A stretch of DNA of 64,000 nt from Ceratobasidium sp. AG-K (Eukaryota; Basidiomycota; Agaricomycetes; Cantharellales; Ceratobasidiaceae): positions 4,526,001 through 4,590,000 of the forward strand of contig JAWNGF010000004.1 in assembly GCA_037039685.1 (NCBI GenBank). Reading direction: 5' to 3'. The translations under genes and the position numbers were made by a program. Positions 61,266-64,000 of the stretch are shown piece after piece (position 1 is the stretch's first letter; each line of letters opens with the position of its first letter). The notes under the pieces were generated by a model. That model worked only from the letters and a program-made list of their open reading frames with translations, was not told where the DNA came from and did no database searches.

Positions 61266-64000
61266 GTGTGTGGAGAGACCAAGAAACCGGCAACGGAAAC
61301 AATGTACTTTAGAGCGACAAATGAATCTACCATTGTTTACGCGAACGTTACCGGAATCACAGAACCTATCCCAACCCTCATCGATTCTGGAGCATCAAAG
61401 AACTTCCTGGACATTTCGTGGGCTCGGTCCAACAACATTCCACTCATAGAACTCTCCACTCCTAGAAGAGTAATTGGTATCCAAGGGAAAGAACTCTCTC
61501 ACCAAATACGTTTCAAAGCAAAGCTGGAACTAGAAATAGAAGGAAGAACCTTCAAACAAATCTTCTTCGCTATGCCCACTGGAGAAACTAAACTTATCCT
61601 AGGATTAGAATGGTTAGAAGAATCGAACCCTGTCATCGATTGGAAAACAAAACACATGTCATGGCGGGCAGAAGCCATTCAAGCAAGGACGGCCTCAATA
61701 GACGACCTACCCAAAGAATTCAAGGAATTTGCCGACGTCTTTAGCGAAGAAAAATTCAAGAGAATCCCAGATCACCGCCCATACGACTGTGCCATCGACT
61801 TCAAGGAAGGAGCTGAACTTCCGAAGCCAGCCAGACCTATCCCTCTCTCTCCAGCAGAATCAATTGCACTGAGAGAATACTTGGATGAAGAAATCGCAGC
61901 GGGGAAAATTCGACCAAGCAAATCACCCATTGCATCACCTTGCTTCTTTGTCAAAAAACCGATCAATCCCAAGAATCCAGGGGCGGTTCGGCAACTACGA
62001 CTTGTTCAAGATCTTAGAGGAGTAAACGCCATCACAAAGGATGACAGATTCCCAATGCCCCTAATGGAAGACCTCTTGGATAAGATCAAGGACGCAAAAA
62101 TTTTCTCCAAGATCGATTTACGCATGGGTTTCAACAATATCAGAATCAAGGAAGGAGACGAATGGAAGACAGCCTTCAGAACAAAAGAAGGACTGTTCGA
62201 ATATGTTGTCATGCCTTTTGGACTAAAAAACGCGCCCGCCATCTTCCAAAGATATATGAATCACATTTTCCATGATCTTATCGACGTATGTGTCATTGTA
62301 TACATTGACGACATCCTGGTCTTCTCCAAGAACAGAAGCCAACATACTGTGGATGTCAGAAGGGTACTAAAGATCTTACTGGAGGAAAATCTTTTCGCAA
62401 AGCTTCCAAAGTGCGAATTCTTTGTCACCAAGTTAACATATACTGGACTTGGAATCAGCGACACGGGTATCTCTATGGAAGAAGAAAAGGTCAAAGCAAT
62501 AAAAGAGTGGAAGGAACCAAAAACAGTCAAGCAAGTCCAAGCGTTCCTAGGATTCGCGAATTTCTACCGAAGATTCGTACCAAATTTCAGCCGATTAGCG
62601 AAACCCCTAACAACCTTAACAAGGAAGGAGAACAAGTGGGAATGGGGAAACGATCAACAGGAAGCGTTTGAAGCCTTAAAAACGGAAATCAGCAAGGAAC
62701 CCACTCTACGCCATCCGAACCCTGACAAGCCCTTCTTCTTGGAAACAGACGCAAGTGGAGTAGCAATGGGAGCAATCCTGTCCCAAAGGCAAGATGATGG
62801 CTACCTACACCCTATTGCTTTCCTTTCAAAGTCTTTCAACGAGGCCCAGCTAAACTACGACGTCCACGATAAGGAACTCATGGCAATCATTGAAGCCTTA
62901 ACACATTGGAGACTATACCTAGAAGGAACAAGAGACCCCATCACCATCTACACCGATCATAGGAACCTACAGTTCTGGAAGGAAGCAAGAACTTTCAACC
63001 GTCGACACGCAAGATGGCATCAATTGCTTGCTTCCTATAACTTTGATATCATATACCGCCCTGGAATCCTGTCTTCTAAACCGGACCTATTGTCTAGACG
63101 ATCTGACCATGAAGATACTCCCACGCCTGAACAAGTTATGATATCTGTCGAAAGGTTCAAAGGATTTATGGGACAAGTAGACACGAACATCATAGAGACT
63201 ATCAAAGAAGCTCAGGAAACAGATGAAGGACTAGCACGAATCAAAGAGATCTGTAAATCGAGGGAAACGTTGCCGAAGACCCTACAACACAGCGCGAAAG
63301 ATTATGATTTCAAGGAGGGACTATTATGGTTCAAGGGAAGGATCTACGTACCAGAAGATAAGGAATCCAGACTGGCCATCATGCGAATTCATCACGACTC
63401 AAAAATCGCAGGACATCCAGGACAGGCTAGAACACTGGAACTAATATCAAGGAGATACTTCTGGCCAGGAATGAAGCAAGGCATAAACAGATACGTAGAA
63501 TCATGCAAAACCTGCCAACGGACAAAGGGATCGAAGTCGATAGTCCCAATCAGGCCTCTGGAAATTCCAAAAGGACCATGGGAAGACGTGGCGTTCGACT
63601 TCGTAGTAAAATTACCAAAGTCCAGGGGGTCAGATAGCATCTTAGTAGTGGTGGACCGATTCTCAAGAATGGCGCACTTCATACCCTGCAAAGAATCTCA
63701 CACGGCAAGCGACCTTGCAAATCTTTTCATCACAAATGTTTGGAAACTACACGGTTTTCCAAAAAGCACGATCTCAGACCGAGGGACCACTTTCAATTCC
63801 AAACTTATGAAAGCCATTTATGAACAAATTGGAACTAACCCAGGTTTCAGTACTGCCTACCACCCCCAAACAGATGGAATAACGGAATGAATCAATCAAT
63901 GGATGGAGGGCTGGCTACGATCGTTTGTCAACTACCGGCAGGATGATTGGGCGGACTTGTTACCAATTGCGGAATTCAGCTATAATCTACAGAAGCACCG
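61266..64000 (+). pseudogene. pol: pol of element I (one stop, 3' end outside window)
   Basis: Open to TGA 63888-63890, which replaces the CGA-type Arg directly after the integrase catalytic Glu (DGITE-stop-INQW); the likely cause is a C-to-T change at CpG. Protease DSGA, RT YIDD, RNase H and integrase finger are intact, and both integrase Asp residues are present. Reading continues in frame to the window edge (AEFSYNLQKH). Apart from this codon the visible part equals H in length and motifs, so the defect is recent. Confidence 0.93.

Larger units (their letters stand above)
58778..64000 (+). mobile_element. Element I, family 2 chromovirus (right end outside window)
   Basis: Plus-strand element in G's LTR; left TSD copy should be CCAAT (58773-58777). 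Gag is intact and pol carries one seen nonsense codon. Very similar to H, but head to head with it, 176 bp apart. Its pol end, ORF3 and 3' LTR lie to the right. Confidence 0.94.

Noticed and set aside
1..64000. tRNA, rRNA, CRISPR arrays, bacterial promoters or operons
   Set aside because: None seen on either strand; repeats present are LTRs, homopolymers and the MITE inverted repeats.

Overview
This window is a retrotransposon nest from a fungal genome, most likely a basidiomycete of the Rhizoctonia/Agaricomycete kind. That placement is inferred from Tf1/sushi-type chromoviruses with chromodomains, a fungal-style Ty1/Copia element and the lack of any bacterial-style gene. I see no host gene with confidence; one leader ORF with its own promoter-like sequence may be a captured host fragment. 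Nearly every base can be assigned to one of eleven LTR insertions (A to I, J1, J2), one Copia element, or a MITE.

The nesting can be read from LTR ends (TG...CA) and 5-bp target-site duplications (TSDs). The outermost host is element F (minus strand), whose pieces are 15547-15846, 37199-38308 and 39228-43636. Its two ends lie outside the window. F has been hit four times. (1) Element B (plus) contains element A, which contains a Copia element (1729-7966), which contains a MITE (3611-3853). (2) Element C (plus, 15847-37193) contains element D (plus, 20044-35315), which contains element E (minus, 22401-30551). (3) Solo LTR J1 (38309-39222) contains solo LTR J2 (38363-38814). (4) Element G (minus, from 43637) carries element H (minus, 51378-58601) and element I (plus, from 58778) inside its 5' LTR. 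A continues past the left edge. I, and the end of G, continue past the right edge.

The chromoviruses form three families. Family 1 (A, B, C; LTR about 416 bp) has gag and pol, and in C a 1.3-kb leader holding an extra coiled-coil ORF. Family 2 (D, H, I, J1, J2; LTR about 455 bp) and family 3 (E, F, G; LTR about 553 bp) have gag, pol and a third ORF (ORF3) after pol. All three families show the same priming layout: two T residues after the 5' LTR, then 12 nt perfectly complementary to a 12-nt LTR segment that begins about 33 bp after the TATA box. This is Tf1-like self-priming, with no tRNA. Pol lies in the -1 frame relative to gag in all three. In families 1 and 2 a canonical G GGA AAA slippery heptamer sits in the correct gag phase.

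Most copies are decayed by nonsense codons, frameshifts and active-site substitutions. Element H is the exception: its gag, pol and ORF3 are all open, all catalytic motifs are present, and its LTRs differ at about 6 of 456 positions, so it may be autonomous. Copia gag and pol are open too, but the MITE puts a stop codon between them. H and I lie head to head and form an inverted repeat with arms of at least 5.2 kb.

The most interesting signals are the conserved ORF3, the long open pol frame that overlaps it, the shared self-priming and promoter layout, the frameshift sites, the GATA/TATA-led leader ORF in C, and a homogenised, integrase-dead tract shared by E and G.
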